Below are positions 7,957 through 15,808 of a stretch of 37,048 bases of DNA, piece by piece (the stretch's first letter is position 1; the number at the start of each line of letters is the position of its first letter). Both the position numbers and the translations under genes were made by a program. The stretch is from contig CAKREJ010000006.1 in NCBI GenBank assembly GCA_934317185.1, positions 1 through 37,048 of the forward strand. Reading direction: 5' to 3'. Origin of the DNA: an uncultured Anaerobutyricum sp. Lineage in GTDB: Bacteria; Bacillota; Clostridia; Lachnospirales; Lachnospiraceae. The notes below the pieces were generated by a model that saw only the letters and a list, made by a program, of their open reading frames with translations, did no database searches and had not been told where the DNA came from.

Positions 7957-8757
7957 ATGCCAACAACATATACACATTACGCTTATGGACAGGAAATTTT
8001 TGAAAAGTTGCCGGAGGGTATACAAAAAGAGATAGATCCATATATGGATTATTATAATATTGGTGTACATGGACCAGATATTTTATTTTACTATCATTCT
8101 TATTGTAAAAATAAAGTGAATCAGTATGGAATAAAAGTGCATCATGAACCAGCCAGAGATTTTTTTTGGAGAGCATTTAAGGTGTTTCAGGTGGAAAAAG
8201 ACAAAAAAGCCGCTTTTGCTTATCTTGCCGGTTTTATGACACATTTTATTTTGGACAGCACCTGCCATCCTTACATAAGGAAACGGATAAAGGAGACAGG
8301 AATCAGTCATACAGAAATTGAAACAGACTGGGATTATCAGGTTATGCAGCGAGACGGAAGAGATTTAAATCATTATAAGAGAGCCTGTCATATAAAAAAT
8401 GAGAAGAAATTAGCTTCTGTCATTGCACCGTATTTTAAAAAGTCTGCAAAGCAGATTCAGGTTAGCATTTTTGACATGAAATTAGTAATTAATTATATTT
8501 TTCGTTCAGGATTTGGCGTAAAAAGAGCAATTATGACAGCGGTTGGCAGTTGTGTAAGTCCGGAATTGGAATTGCATCATCATTTTATTCCAAAAGAAAT
8601 TAATCCGGCAGATGCAGAAACGTGTTATCATTTATGGGGGCTTTATGATAAAAGCCAGACTTTGTGTGTAAAAATGATAACAAAGCTGTATAAAGCCTTA
8701 TATAGTATGGATACTTCTTTTTGTAAGGAAAAAAGATTATCAAGAAATTTTTCGTAA
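7957..8757 (+). CDS. Zinc-dependent phospholipase C family protein
   Basis: 266 residues. The pattern of spaced His/Asp ligands is that of the zinc-dependent phospholipase C/S1-P1 nuclease fold: THYAYG at the start, GVHGPDILFYYH at about 38-49, GFMTHFILDSTCHPYI at about 88-103 and SHTEIETDWDY after it. No signal peptide is evident, unlike the secreted clostridial alpha-toxin, so this is a cytosolic branch of unknown substrate, common in Lachnospiraceae; it is not evidence of a toxin. RBS AAGGAG before the ATG. Confidence 0.8.
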   Translation: MPTTYTHYAYGQEIFEKLPEGIQKEIDPYMDYYNIGVHGPDILFYYHSYCKNKVNQYGIKVHHEPARDFFWRAFKVFQVEKDKKAAFAYLAGFMTHFILDSTCHPYIRKRIKETGISHTEIETDWDYQVMQRDGRDLNHYKRACHIKNEKKLASVIAPYFKKSAKQIQVSIFDMKLVINYIFRSGFGVKRAIMTAVGSCVSPELELHHHFIPKEINPADAETCYHLWGLYDKSQTLCVKMITKLYKALYSMDTSFCKEKRLSRNFS

Positions 8758-8804
8758 ATAAAATATATAAGGTGCTACAAGTGAAAAATGGAAGGGAATA
8801 CAAT

Positions 8805-10427
8805 ATGAAAAAGAAAATAGCAGGAATAGTGTTGCTTTTATTAGTTATTGCGTTACCGATACAGGGACAGGCGAAGGTAAAGGCACCAAAGAAACAATGT
8901 CATGCATATGTGGTGATGGATGCAGGTTCAGGGGAAGTTCTTTTGGGACAGGATGCAAATAAAAAGATTTATCCGGCAAGTACAGCAAAGTTGATGACTG
9001 CGATAGTTTGTGTGGAAAAGGGAAATGTAAACTCTGTAATAAAAACAAAGTCAGATGTTGTATATCGTACAACACCGGGAACTTATAGTTTGGGAATTGG
9101 TGCAGGGGTAAAATATACGTTTAAAGATTTGTTACATATGAGCCTTATGTCTTCTGCAGCAGATGCAACAGATTCACTTGCAGTTGGGGTCTTTGGATCT
9201 AAAAAAGCTTGCGTGGAAGCGATGAATGAAAAATGTAAAGAGCTTGGTTTAAAGAAAACACATTTTGATAATCCGGTTGGTTCAGATATCGGTGCAGGTT
9301 ATAATGAAACGTATGCAAGTGCAAGAGAGATGGCAGAGATCTGTCGCTATGCGATGGCAATTCCGCTGATTCGAAGTGCCGTATCAAAAGCACATTACTC
9401 TACACAAAGAGGTGGAATGTATGTCAATACGACAAACTGGTTTTTAAAGGGTATGGCTTATTATGACCATGATAAATACAAGATTATTGGATCTAAGTCC
9501 GGTACAACGAATGCAGCAGGTCATGTATTTATTGCAACCGCCACAGATAAAGCAGGTCATGAACTTATCTGTGCTTACTTTGGAAACGTCAGTAAGGAAA
9601 GTACATTTGCATCCATAAGAAGTCTGTTTGATTATGCATTTAACAACTATAAAAAGGGGAAACTTGCACTTACATCAAGTAATTATGATGTGAGAAGTTC
9701 TAAAAAATATGGGGAAGTTTATAGCAATTATTCCGCACTGCATTGTTATCCTGCACAAAGAGATGGTCTGTTTGTGCCAAATAAGGCAATCACAAGAAGC
9801 GAGCTTGGAACGATGCTTGGAGCCATTGATTCACTGAAAGATAATGCGGTTTTAGCGGCATTTGTTTCAGAAAATAAAAATGGAACGGTAACGGCGGTAC
9901 GATTTGCACAGTTAATTCAGGATTTGTATCCTGTAGCGATGTCAGACGATAAGATAGAAAATGTATTATCAGCCTGTAGCGGAATAGAGAATATGAATCA
10001 AGAGATGAGAGAAGCATATGCAGCTTTTGTGTCAGGAGTATTGGCAGTGGATGATTCCTGTAAAGTAAGTAATCAGCTTATTACAAGAGGACAGGCACTT
10101 TTGATTGCCGATAAGCTGGCGGATTATCAGATGAATTATCTGGCAGAACATACACAGAGACAGACAGCAGAAATCCGGCAGATTTCCGGTGAGGACGGAA
10201 CCATTACCCTTCCTGCAATCTCCTATACAACATTTAATAAAAAATGGGCCGATTCTCTCGCAAAACAAAAGGCAATGCAGGATGCAGAAAATGCTGCTAA
10301 AAAAGCAGAAGAAGAGAAAAAAGCTGCACAACAGGAAAAAAAGACAGTGAAACAGGAAGAATTATCACAGACAGCTTCTCCGAAAAAAGGCGAGTCAGAA
10401 ACAAATAATTTGGAAAATACAAAATAG
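8805..10427 (+). CDS. D-alanyl-D-alanine carboxypeptidase homologue (peptidase S11) with altered SxN motif
   Basis: A secreted penicillin-binding-protein-like enzyme of 540 residues. The ATG at 8805 (GAAGGGA before it) is preferred to an upstream GTG at 8772 because it starts the signal peptide MKKKIAGIVLLLLVIALPIQ. Residues about 32-285 are the S11 domain: S59-T-A-K62 carries the nucleophile and base, and K231-S-G replaces the usual KTG. The second motif, normally S-x-N, reads S117-A-A119-D, so the conserved Asn is missing. Residues about 325-455 contain two stretches like S-layer-homology repeats (NKAITRSELGTML, NQLITRGQALLIADKL). The tail is a Lys/Glu/Gln-rich charged segment. It would trim D-Ala from stem peptides if active; activity is doubtful. 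PspC follows 39 bases downstream. Confidence 0.82.
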   Translation: MKKKIAGIVLLLLVIALPIQGQAKVKAPKKQCHAYVVMDAGSGEVLLGQDANKKIYPASTAKLMTAIVCVEKGNVNSVIKTKSDVVYRTTPGTYSLGIGAGVKYTFKDLLHMSLMSSAADATDSLAVGVFGSKKACVEAMNEKCKELGLKKTHFDNPVGSDIGAGYNETYASAREMAEICRYAMAIPLIRSAVSKAHYSTQRGGMYVNTTNWFLKGMAYYDHDKYKIIGSKSGTTNAAGHVFIATATDKAGHELICAYFGNVSKESTFASIRSLFDYAFNNYKKGKLALTSSNYDVRSSKKYGEVYSNYSALHCYPAQRDGLFVPNKAITRSELGTMLGAIDSLKDNAVLAAFVSENKNGTVTAVRFAQLIQDLYPVAMSDDKIENVLSACSGIENMNQEMREAYAAFVSGVLAVDDSCKVSNQLITRGQALLIADKLADYQMNYLAEHTQRQTAEIRQISGEDGTITLPAISYTTFNKKWADSLAKQKAMQDAENAAKKAEEEKKAAQQEKKTVKQEELSQTASPKKGESETNNLENTK

Positions 10428-10466
10428 TCAGAAACAAAGTAATTCAGAAATAGAAAGGAGTATTTC

Positions 10467-10661
10467 ATGGAAAATAAACTTTATAAATCATCATTAGATA
10501 AAAAAATTTGTGGTGTATGCGGAGGCTTTGCAGAATTTTTTGGAATTGACGCAACATTAATTCGTTTGCTCGTTGTTCTTTTTACATTAGCCGGAGGTTC
10601 TGGTATATTATTTTATATTGTAGCTGCACTGATCATGCCGGATGAACCGACATATTATTAA
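10467..10661 (+). CDS. PspC domain protein
   Basis: A 64-residue membrane protein. The PspC domain is recognised from LYKSSLDKKICGVCGGFAEFF followed by DATLIRLLVVLFTLAGGSG and a hydrophobic segment ending in VAALIMPDEP. Stand-alone PspC proteins are linked to envelope stress, though no other psp gene is near. RBS AAAGGAG. It lies between the carboxypeptidase homologue and hydE with short gaps (39 and 16 bases). Confidence 0.88.
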   Translation: MENKLYKSSLDKKICGVCGGFAEFFGIDATLIRLLVVLFTLAGGSGILFYIVAALIMPDEPTYY

Positions 10662-10677
10662 CTGTTAGAGGAGAAAA

Positions 10678-11736
10678 ATGGATATTTCAAAAAAACTTGT
10701 AGAGACGCATTCTCTGACAAAAGAAGAATGTATGGAATTATTTTCTTTATTTGACAATTCTGAAATTATGGAATATTTGAAGAAAGAAGCAGTAAAAGTT
10801 CGTAAAGAATACTATGGAACAAAGGTATTTACAAGAGGACTAATTGAATTTACTAATTATTGTAAAAATAATTGCTATTATTGTGGGATACGAAGAGATA
10901 ATCGTAATGTGAAAAGATATCGTCTGAGTGAGGAAGAGATTCTTGCCTGCTGTGCAAATGGTGAAAAATTAGGGTTTCGTACTTTTGTATTACAGGGAGG
11001 AGAGGATCTTGCATATACAGAAGAACGGATTGCTGATATAGTAAAGAAAATTAAAAACGCACATCCAAGCTGTGCAATTACTTTATCCGTTGGAGAAAAA
11101 TCCAGGGAAACATATAAAGCATGGAAAGAAGCAGGAGCAGATCGATATCTACTTCGTCATGAAACAGCAAATGCATCTCATTACCATACGCTTCATCCGG
11201 AAAGTATGCATCTTTCTGAGCGAAAACAATGCTTGTATGATCTAAAAGATTTAGGTTATCAGGTAGGAGCCGGATTTATGGTTGGTTCACCGGGACAGAC
11301 ATGGGAACATTTGGCGGAGGACCTTGTATTTTTGCAGGAATTGCAGCCGGAAATGGTTGGAATCGGACCATTTATTCCGCATCATGATACGAAGTTTGCT
11401 AAAGAGAAGGCAGGAAGTGTGGAATTAACATTAAAATTGTTGTCGGTCATTCGTCTTTTGCTTCCAAAGGTCTTACTTCCGGCAACGACAGCACTTGGAA
11501 CCTTAGATCCGTCAGGCAGAGAAAAGGGGCTTTCTGTTGGAGCCAATGTAGTTATGCCAAATCTGTCTCCTGTAGAGAATCGAAAGCAATATGAGCTTTA
11601 TGACAATAAAATATGTACTGGGGATGAAGCACAAAAATGTAAAAACTGTCTTTCGGCAAGAGTGCGGTCTGTCGGATATGAGCTGGTAGAAGAAAGAGGA
11701 GATTATATTAAAAATATATCGGTAAAAGATAGGTAA
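10678..11736 (+). CDS. hydE: [FeFe] hydrogenase H-cluster radical SAM maturase HydE
   Basis: 352 residues, full length for HydE. The radical SAM cluster motif is C62-KNN-C66-YY-C69, followed by GIRRDNRNVKRYRLSEEEI, the HydE-type version. FVLQGGED and the later GFMVGSPGQTWEHLAEDL are also characteristic. The C-terminus carries CKNCLSARVRSVGYE. HydE acts with HydF and HydG to build the diiron subcluster of [FeFe] hydrogenase, implying fermentative H2 metabolism. Neither hydF, hydG nor hydA is in the window, so the maturases are scattered in this genome. BioB and PylB are related, but the flanking motifs fit HydE better. RBS GAGGAG. A palindrome follows the stop directly. Confidence 0.9.
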   Translation: MDISKKLVETHSLTKEECMELFSLFDNSEIMEYLKKEAVKVRKEYYGTKVFTRGLIEFTNYCKNNCYYCGIRRDNRNVKRYRLSEEEILACCANGEKLGFRTFVLQGGEDLAYTEERIADIVKKIKNAHPSCAITLSVGEKSRETYKAWKEAGADRYLLRHETANASHYHTLHPESMHLSERKQCLYDLKDLGYQVGAGFMVGSPGQTWEHLAEDLVFLQELQPEMVGIGPFIPHHDTKFAKEKAGSVELTLKLLSVIRLLLPKVLLPATTALGTLDPSGREKGLSVGANVVMPNLSPVENRKQYELYDNKICTGDEAQKCKNCLSARVRSVGYELVEERGDYIKNISVKDR

Positions 11737-11754
11737 TACCATAAATTTATGGTA
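11737..11754. promoter_or_regulatory. Perfect 18-bp palindrome between hydE and glcK
   Basis: TACCATAAATTTATGGTA reads the same on both strands and begins at the base after the hydE stop. The T-run after it is poor, so it looks more like a protein-binding site or weak terminator than a standard terminator. It lies 48 bases before glcK. Confidence 0.5.
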
Positions 11755-11801
11755 CTATATTAAAAGAAAAAACTATCTAAGATAAAAGAAAGGGGATTGC
11801 T

Positions 11802-12731
11802 ATGAAGTATTGTTTTGGTGTAGATGTTGGAGGAACAACAATAAAGCTCGGACTTTTCACCGTAGAGGGAGAGCTGCTTGATAAGTGGGAGATTAAAACT
11901 TATGCTGAAAATGAGGGAGAACGCATTCTTCCGGATGTGTCAGAAACAATTAAAGTAAAAATCAAAGAAAGAAAAATTGCAACAGATGATATTTGTGGTA
12001 TCGGTGTTGGAGTGCCGGCTCCGGTAGATAAAAATGGAGCAATTGAACGTGCGGCAAATGTAGGCTGGCAGGCAAAGAATATTAAAAAAGAACTGGAGGA
12101 GCTTACCGGATTTTCGTGTGTAATTGGAAATGATGCCAATGTAGCGGCTCTTGGCGAAATGTGGAAGGGTGCCGGAGAAGGCGAAAAGGATCTTATTATG
12201 GTTACTCTTGGAACAGGAGTTGGTGGTGGAATTATTATTGATGGACGAGCAGTTGGTGGTGCACATGGAGCAGGTGGAGAAATAGGACACATGACAGTAA
12301 GAACTGATGAGACAGAAGCCTGTGGATGTGGTAGAAAAGGCTGTCTTGAACAATATGCTTCTGCGACAGGACTTGTTCGTCTTGCCAAAAGATACTTTGA
12401 AAACAATGCCAAAGAAAGTATTTTACAGGGAAAAGAAATCACAGCCAAAGAAATATTTGATGCAGCTAAAGCAGGAGATGAGGCCGCATTACTAATTACA
12501 GAAGAATTTGGAGCATATCTTGGACAGGCTTTAGTGAATTTAGCGGCAACCGTTGATCCGGCAGTATTTGTTATCGGTGGCGGAGTATCAAAAGCAGGGA
12601 ATATTCTTTTGGATATCGTAAAAAAATATTTTTATGAACATGCATTTTATGGTAATCAGAAAACAAGGATTACTCTTGCAACGCTCGGAAATGATGCAGG
12701 AATTTACGGGGCAGCAAAGCAAGTATTGTAA
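11802..12731 (+). CDS. glcK: ROK family glucokinase
   Basis: A cytosolic kinase of 309 residues that phosphorylates glucose to glucose 6-phosphate with ATP, the entry to glycolysis for sugar not imported by a PTS. The N-terminal phosphate loop is GVDVGGTTIKLGLF. The ROK zinc site is visible as a downstream His (GEIGHMTV) and the CGCGRKGCLEQYAS cysteine cluster. VTLGTGVGGGIIIDG and FVIGGGVSKAG complete the actin-like ATPase fold. RBS AAAGGGG before the ATG. It could act on another hexose, but the motif set is that of Firmicutes GlcK. A bidirectional terminator follows. Confidence 0.9.
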   Translation: MKYCFGVDVGGTTIKLGLFTVEGELLDKWEIKTYAENEGERILPDVSETIKVKIKERKIATDDICGIGVGVPAPVDKNGAIERAANVGWQAKNIKKELEELTGFSCVIGNDANVAALGEMWKGAGEGEKDLIMVTLGTGVGGGIIIDGRAVGGAHGAGGEIGHMTVRTDETEACGCGRKGCLEQYASATGLVRLAKRYFENNAKESILQGKEITAKEIFDAAKAGDEAALLITEEFGAYLGQALVNLAATVDPAVFVIGGGVSKAGNILLDIVKKYFYEHAFYGNQKTRITLATLGNDAGIYGAAKQVL

Positions 12732-12768
12732 ATACTGACTGTGAGTTGAAGCATGAATTAGTAAAATA

Positions 12769-12814
12769 TAAAAAGTATCGTATAGCGATAGTGCCATACG
12801 ATACTTTTTATTTT
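12769..12814. terminator. Bidirectional terminator between glcK and the luxS pair
   Basis: A perfect 15-bp stem (12769-12783 with 12796-12810), a 12-base loop and T-runs on both sides, so it serves convergent transcripts. Its left half (12770-12796) matches the complement of 127-153 in the palindromic element near the window start at 22 of 27 bases. Confidence 0.85.
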
Positions 12815-12833
12815 GTTAAAATTTGTTAAGATG

Positions 12834-13031
12834 TCAAATCTGAATTTTTTCAACAATCTGATCATATAAATCCAGATCACACTGTTCTCGGTCAGTAAAA
12901 TGTGTGCAGTTTAAACAGCTTGGAGCGTTACATTCGCAGGAAGAATTTTTAAATGCGTATTCTTCGGATACTGGTTCGTACTTACTACATGCTTCTGCAA
13001 CTTCCCGATAAGTTTTTTTTGAACTTTTCAT
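12834..13031 (-). CDS. Small cysteine-rich protein, function unknown
   Basis: 65 residues with six Cys, including a CECNAPSCLNC cluster and two more at CSKY and EQCDLD; a metal site is possible. No transmembrane segment. The start is supported by AAAGGAGG eight bases before the ATG. It lies 55 bases downstream of luxS on the same strand, so it is likely cotranscribed with it. I do not recognise a named family; the strong ribosome binding site and Cys spacing make it a credible gene. Confidence 0.7.
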   Translation of the reverse strand: MKSSKKTYREVAEACSKYEPVSEEYAFKNSSCECNAPSCLNCTHFTDREQCDLDLYDQIVEKIQI

Positions 13032-13086
13032 GATAAATCCTCCTTTTTAATCAGGTACGGAGGTAGTATGTGAAAAAATCAAAAAA

Positions 13087-13566
13087 TTATGCAGGATAGA
13101 TCAGGTTTTTTTCAGAAGGATTATTTAATGCTTCTTTTAAATATTTTCTGGCAAGATATTTTGCCATTGGGAGATTCTGATCAAGATAGTTTCCACAGTC
13201 TTTTGCGGCAGCACCCGGAATTTCACCTTCGTAATCGGAAATAAAAGTAAAAGTGTCTTTTACAAGATTTACAATATCTTTGGATTCATAATCTCCGGCA
13301 AGGATGAGATAACAGCCTGTACGGCAGCCCATTGGTCCGAAATATATGACTTTTTCTTTCCATTCGTCATTATTTCTTAAATAAGTTGCGGCAAGATGCT
13401 CGATTGTGTGAAGCTCGGCTGTGTTCATGACCGGTTCTCTGTTTGGAGCAGTCATACGCAGATCAAATGTAGTGAGAACTTCTTTTCCTACATAATCTTT
13501 TCTTGAAACATAAACTCCTGGAAATAAATCTAAATGATTTACAGTAAAGCTTGCTATTTTATCCAT
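13087..13566 (-). CDS. luxS: S-ribosylhomocysteine lyase LuxS
   Basis: 159 residues, full length. It splits S-ribosylhomocysteine into homocysteine and DPD, the precursor of autoinducer-2. The metal site is visible as H53-TIE-H57 and C124 (KDCGNY), with the catalytic Cys in GCRTGCY. The LDLFPGVYVSRKD and FDLRMTAPNREPVMNTAELH segments are canonical. RBS AGGAGG before the ATG. No pfs or other methionine-cycle gene is adjacent. A promoter on this strand lies at 13633-13661. Confidence 0.96.
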   Translation of the reverse strand: MDKIASFTVNHLDLFPGVYVSRKDYVGKEVLTTFDLRMTAPNREPVMNTAELHTIEHLAATYLRNNDEWKEKVIYFGPMGCRTGCYLILAGDYESKDIVNLVKDTFTFISDYEGEIPGAAAKDCGNYLDQNLPMAKYLARKYLKEALNNPSEKNLIYPA

Positions 13567-13592
13567 AATATATATCCTCCTGGTATAAAAAT

Positions 13593-13621
13593 TTGCAAAA
13601 GATAAATTTATAGTATATTCT
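13593..13621 (+). promoter_or_regulatory. Weak promoter candidate for the M14 pair
   Basis: TTGCAA (13593-13598), 17-base spacer, TATTCT (13616-13621). It would be divergent to luxS; the match to consensus is modest. Confidence 0.35.
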
Positions 13622-13632
13622 ATACGAAGCTA

Positions 13633-13661
13633 ATGATAGCTCACAAAAGCAAAAAGGTCAA
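13633..13661 (-). promoter_or_regulatory. luxS promoter
   Basis: On the minus strand: TTGACC (13656-13661), a 17-base spacer and TATCAT (13633-13638). About 67 bases before the luxS start. Confidence 0.6.
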
Positions 13662-13708
13662 CAAGTGAAATAGCAGAAAGATTTTTAATGACAGAAGGGA
13701 GACTATAT

Positions 13709-14662
13709 ATGATAGAAACAGTAATGACGGCACAAATGCCGGTAGGACTTCCAATAAAAATAAAGAAAAACAGACTAGAGCCGGACAGGATAAGTGAAAA
13801 AGTACCGAGGCTAAGCATTGTTGCAGGAATTCATGGAGATGAACTGCAGGGGCAATATATCTGTTATGAATTAATCAGGAAAATTAAGGAAAAAAGAGAG
13901 CATTTAAAAGGGATTGTGGATGTGTATCCTTGTGTAACACCTATGGCACTGGAAATCCGAAAGAGGAATGCTCCGGGTGCACTTGACATGAATGCAATGT
14001 TTCCGGGAAGTCATCATGGACATACGATAGAATATATGGCGGCAGAAGTCATTGAAGATTTAAAAGGTTCTGATTTTTGTATTGATATTCATTCTAGTGA
14101 TATTTTTATTCGGGAACTTCCTCAGATAAGAGTGCCGGAAAATGCAGGAAAAAAGGTGACAGAGCTTGCACAAAAGTCGGGCCTTCCCGTATTATGGATG
14201 AACAGTAATTCTTCTTCTGTATGGGAAGGGAGTCTTGCCTATAGTCTTAGAAGAATAGGAATCCCTAATCTGGTAATTGAGTCAGGCATTGCACTTAAAA
14301 TTGATTATGAGTATTGTAAAAAGGTATTAGATGGCATTTTCCAGATGATGAAGGAACTGGATATTTTTGATCAGGAAGTATCTTCTACGAAAAAAACAAT
14401 AACGGTAAAGAAAAATGATGTGGAAGTTGTTCATGGAAATACAAGTGGTATTTTTATTCCGAAAATACAACTTGGAAGCTTCGTCAGAAAGGATCAGGCA
14501 ATAGGCTGTATCGTACGTCCGATTCTTGGAGCAAAGATTGAAGAAGTAAAGGCTTCCTGTGATGGAATGGTCTTTAGCCTCAGAGAGTATCCGGCAGTTT
14601 GCGAAGGAGAGCTTCTGGCAAGAATCTGTAAGGCAGAGCGGCCTGCCGGAAAGTATGAATAA
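13709..14662 (+). CDS. Succinylglutamate desuccinylase/aspartoacylase family protein (M14-like)
   Basis: 317 residues from the ATG at 13709 (GAAGGGAG just before it; the in-frame ATG at 13688 has none). The zinc deacylase/carboxypeptidase fold is shown by GIHGDE (His and Glu ligands, about 43-48) and CIDIHSSD (third ligand His). LVIESGIALKID near residue 195 would hold the catalytic Glu region. The C-terminal third (KNDVEVVHGNTSGIF ... LGSFVRKDQAIGCI) is a barrel-sandwich domain as in AstE and related proteins. The natural substrate is unknown; the AstE pathway genes are absent. It is followed 21 bases later by a paralogue and both are probably one operon. Confidence 0.85.
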   Translation: MIETVMTAQMPVGLPIKIKKNRLEPDRISEKVPRLSIVAGIHGDELQGQYICYELIRKIKEKREHLKGIVDVYPCVTPMALEIRKRNAPGALDMNAMFPGSHHGHTIEYMAAEVIEDLKGSDFCIDIHSSDIFIRELPQIRVPENAGKKVTELAQKSGLPVLWMNSNSSSVWEGSLAYSLRRIGIPNLVIESGIALKIDYEYCKKVLDGIFQMMKELDIFDQEVSSTKKTITVKKNDVEVVHGNTSGIFIPKIQLGSFVRKDQAIGCIVRPILGAKIEEVKASCDGMVFSLREYPAVCEGELLARICKAERPAGKYE

Positions 14663-14683
14663 CAAAAAGAAGGATTGGTTATA

Positions 14684-15628
14684 ATGGAAGAAAAAATATT
14701 ATATTCGATGGAATCTCCTTTTCAACAGGAAATTAATGTAAAAGGATATTATTTTGGAAAAAATGAAGGAAAGGAACGATCAGCCTGTATTGTTGGTGCT
14801 TTAAGAGGAAATGAATACCAGCAGTTATATATTTGTTCAAAGTTGATCGATGCATTAAAAAAGATAGAAAAGCATGGAGATATTGTAGGCGAGAATGGGA
14901 TTTTAGTTATTCCTTCGGTAAACAATATGTCAATGGATTTTGGGAAGCGTTTCTGGATTTCGGATGATACAGATTTAAACAGATTATTTCCGGGAAATCC
15001 GTCAGGTGAATCAGGTAGTCGTGTAGCTTATGCGATTATGGAAACAACAAGAGGATATCGGTATGGAATTCATTTGCCTTCTTTTTATCTTGGAGGGACT
15101 TTTATGCCACATATCCGGCTGCTTGATCCGGAACACGGAAGCACAAGTCTTGCGAATCTGTTTGGACTTCCTTATGTTATCGAGGCAAAAAGCAGACCAT
15201 TTGACAGGACAACATTGCATAATAACTGGCAGAGAAACGGAACAGAGGCGTTTTCTTTATATACGGGTATGACAGGGAAGATTGATGATGAACTTGCAAC
15301 ACAGGCAGTTTCTTCTATTTTGCGTTTTTTTACAAGAATGGGAATTATTCGTTATTATTCTCATAGCGGTTATATTGCAAGTGTCCTAAAAGAAAGTGAT
15401 CTTGAACCGGTTATGACAGAGGCCGCAGGTATTTTCATAAGAAAGGCAGATTGTGGTCAGGAAGTGAGTCGTGGAGATGTTCTGGCACAGATTATGAAAG
15501 CGGATAGTGGAGAAATTATTTCAGAAGTAAAAGCTTCGACAGACGGTATCATTTTTTATGCAGAGACAAGACCTGTTGTCTATTCAAATCTTTTGGTATT
15601 TCAGATAATCAAGAGAATTCATCTGTAA
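14684..15628 (+). CDS. Degenerate paralogue of the M14-like deacylase
   Basis: 314 residues from the ATG at 14684 (AAGAAGGA before it), preferred to an in-frame TTG at 14675. It has the same plan as its neighbour, including LFPGNPSGE (compare MFPGSHHG) and the C-terminal barrel-sandwich (AAGIFIRKADCGQEVSRGDVLA). The first zinc motif reads GALRGNE, so the His ligand is Arg, while GIHLPSF keeps the distal His. It has probably lost ordinary zinc hydrolase activity and may be a regulatory or structural partner. An M14 call is sure at fold level only. Confidence 0.75.
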   Translation: MEEKILYSMESPFQQEINVKGYYFGKNEGKERSACIVGALRGNEYQQLYICSKLIDALKKIEKHGDIVGENGILVIPSVNNMSMDFGKRFWISDDTDLNRLFPGNPSGESGSRVAYAIMETTRGYRYGIHLPSFYLGGTFMPHIRLLDPEHGSTSLANLFGLPYVIEAKSRPFDRTTLHNNWQRNGTEAFSLYTGMTGKIDDELATQAVSSILRFFTRMGIIRYYSHSGYIASVLKESDLEPVMTEAAGIFIRKADCGQEVSRGDVLAQIMKADSGEIISEVKASTDGIIFYAETRPVVYSNLLVFQIIKRIHL

Positions 15629-15654
15629 AAAATTCAAAAATTTTTTGAATTTTT
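15628..15654 (+). terminator. A/T-only hairpin after the M14 pair
   Basis: A 12-base inverted repeat (15629-15640 with 15642-15653) ending in T. The tight centre means the real loop is a few bases wider. Plausible terminator immediately after the stop codon. Confidence 0.55.
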
Positions 15655-15677
15655 GTCGTCGATTTTTGTCAGAATTC

Positions 15678-15707
15678 ATGGTTTTATAGAAACTGATATA
15701 AAACCAT
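15678..15707. repeat. Small inverted repeat upstream of purL
   Basis: An 11-bp perfect repeat (15678-15688 with 15697-15707) with loop GAAACTGA. No T-run follows. It may be an operator or mRNA structure. Confidence 0.5.
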
Positions 15708-15726
15708 AGGAAATAGAATAAAAAAG

Positions 15727-15735
15727 TGATATGAT
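15727..15735 (+). promoter_or_regulatory. Extended -10 promoter candidate for purL
   Basis: TGATATGAT gives a TGn plus TATGAT extended -10 with no good -35. A 5-bp hairpin (15753-15757 with 15774-15778) lies in the short leader. No purine riboswitch is seen. Confidence 0.35.
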
Positions 15736-15808
15736 AATTTAAACAGAAAATATGGGGCTGATTAATAAATTGTCCCCACAATTTAATTAAACATACTTGG
15801 AGGATGTA

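Noticed and set aside
7957..8757. Secreted alpha-toxin-like phospholipase C
   Set aside because: No signal peptide and no C-terminal membrane-binding domain; only the metal-ligand fold is shared.
11900..12448. 182-codon frame on the minus strand inside glcK
   Set aside because: A shadow of the glcK reading frame; the product is Ser/Pro-rich low complexity with no ribosome binding site.
15716..15808. Purine (guanine) riboswitch before purL
   Set aside because: The leader is too short and lacks the three-stem core and conserved loops; only a 5-bp hairpin is visible.
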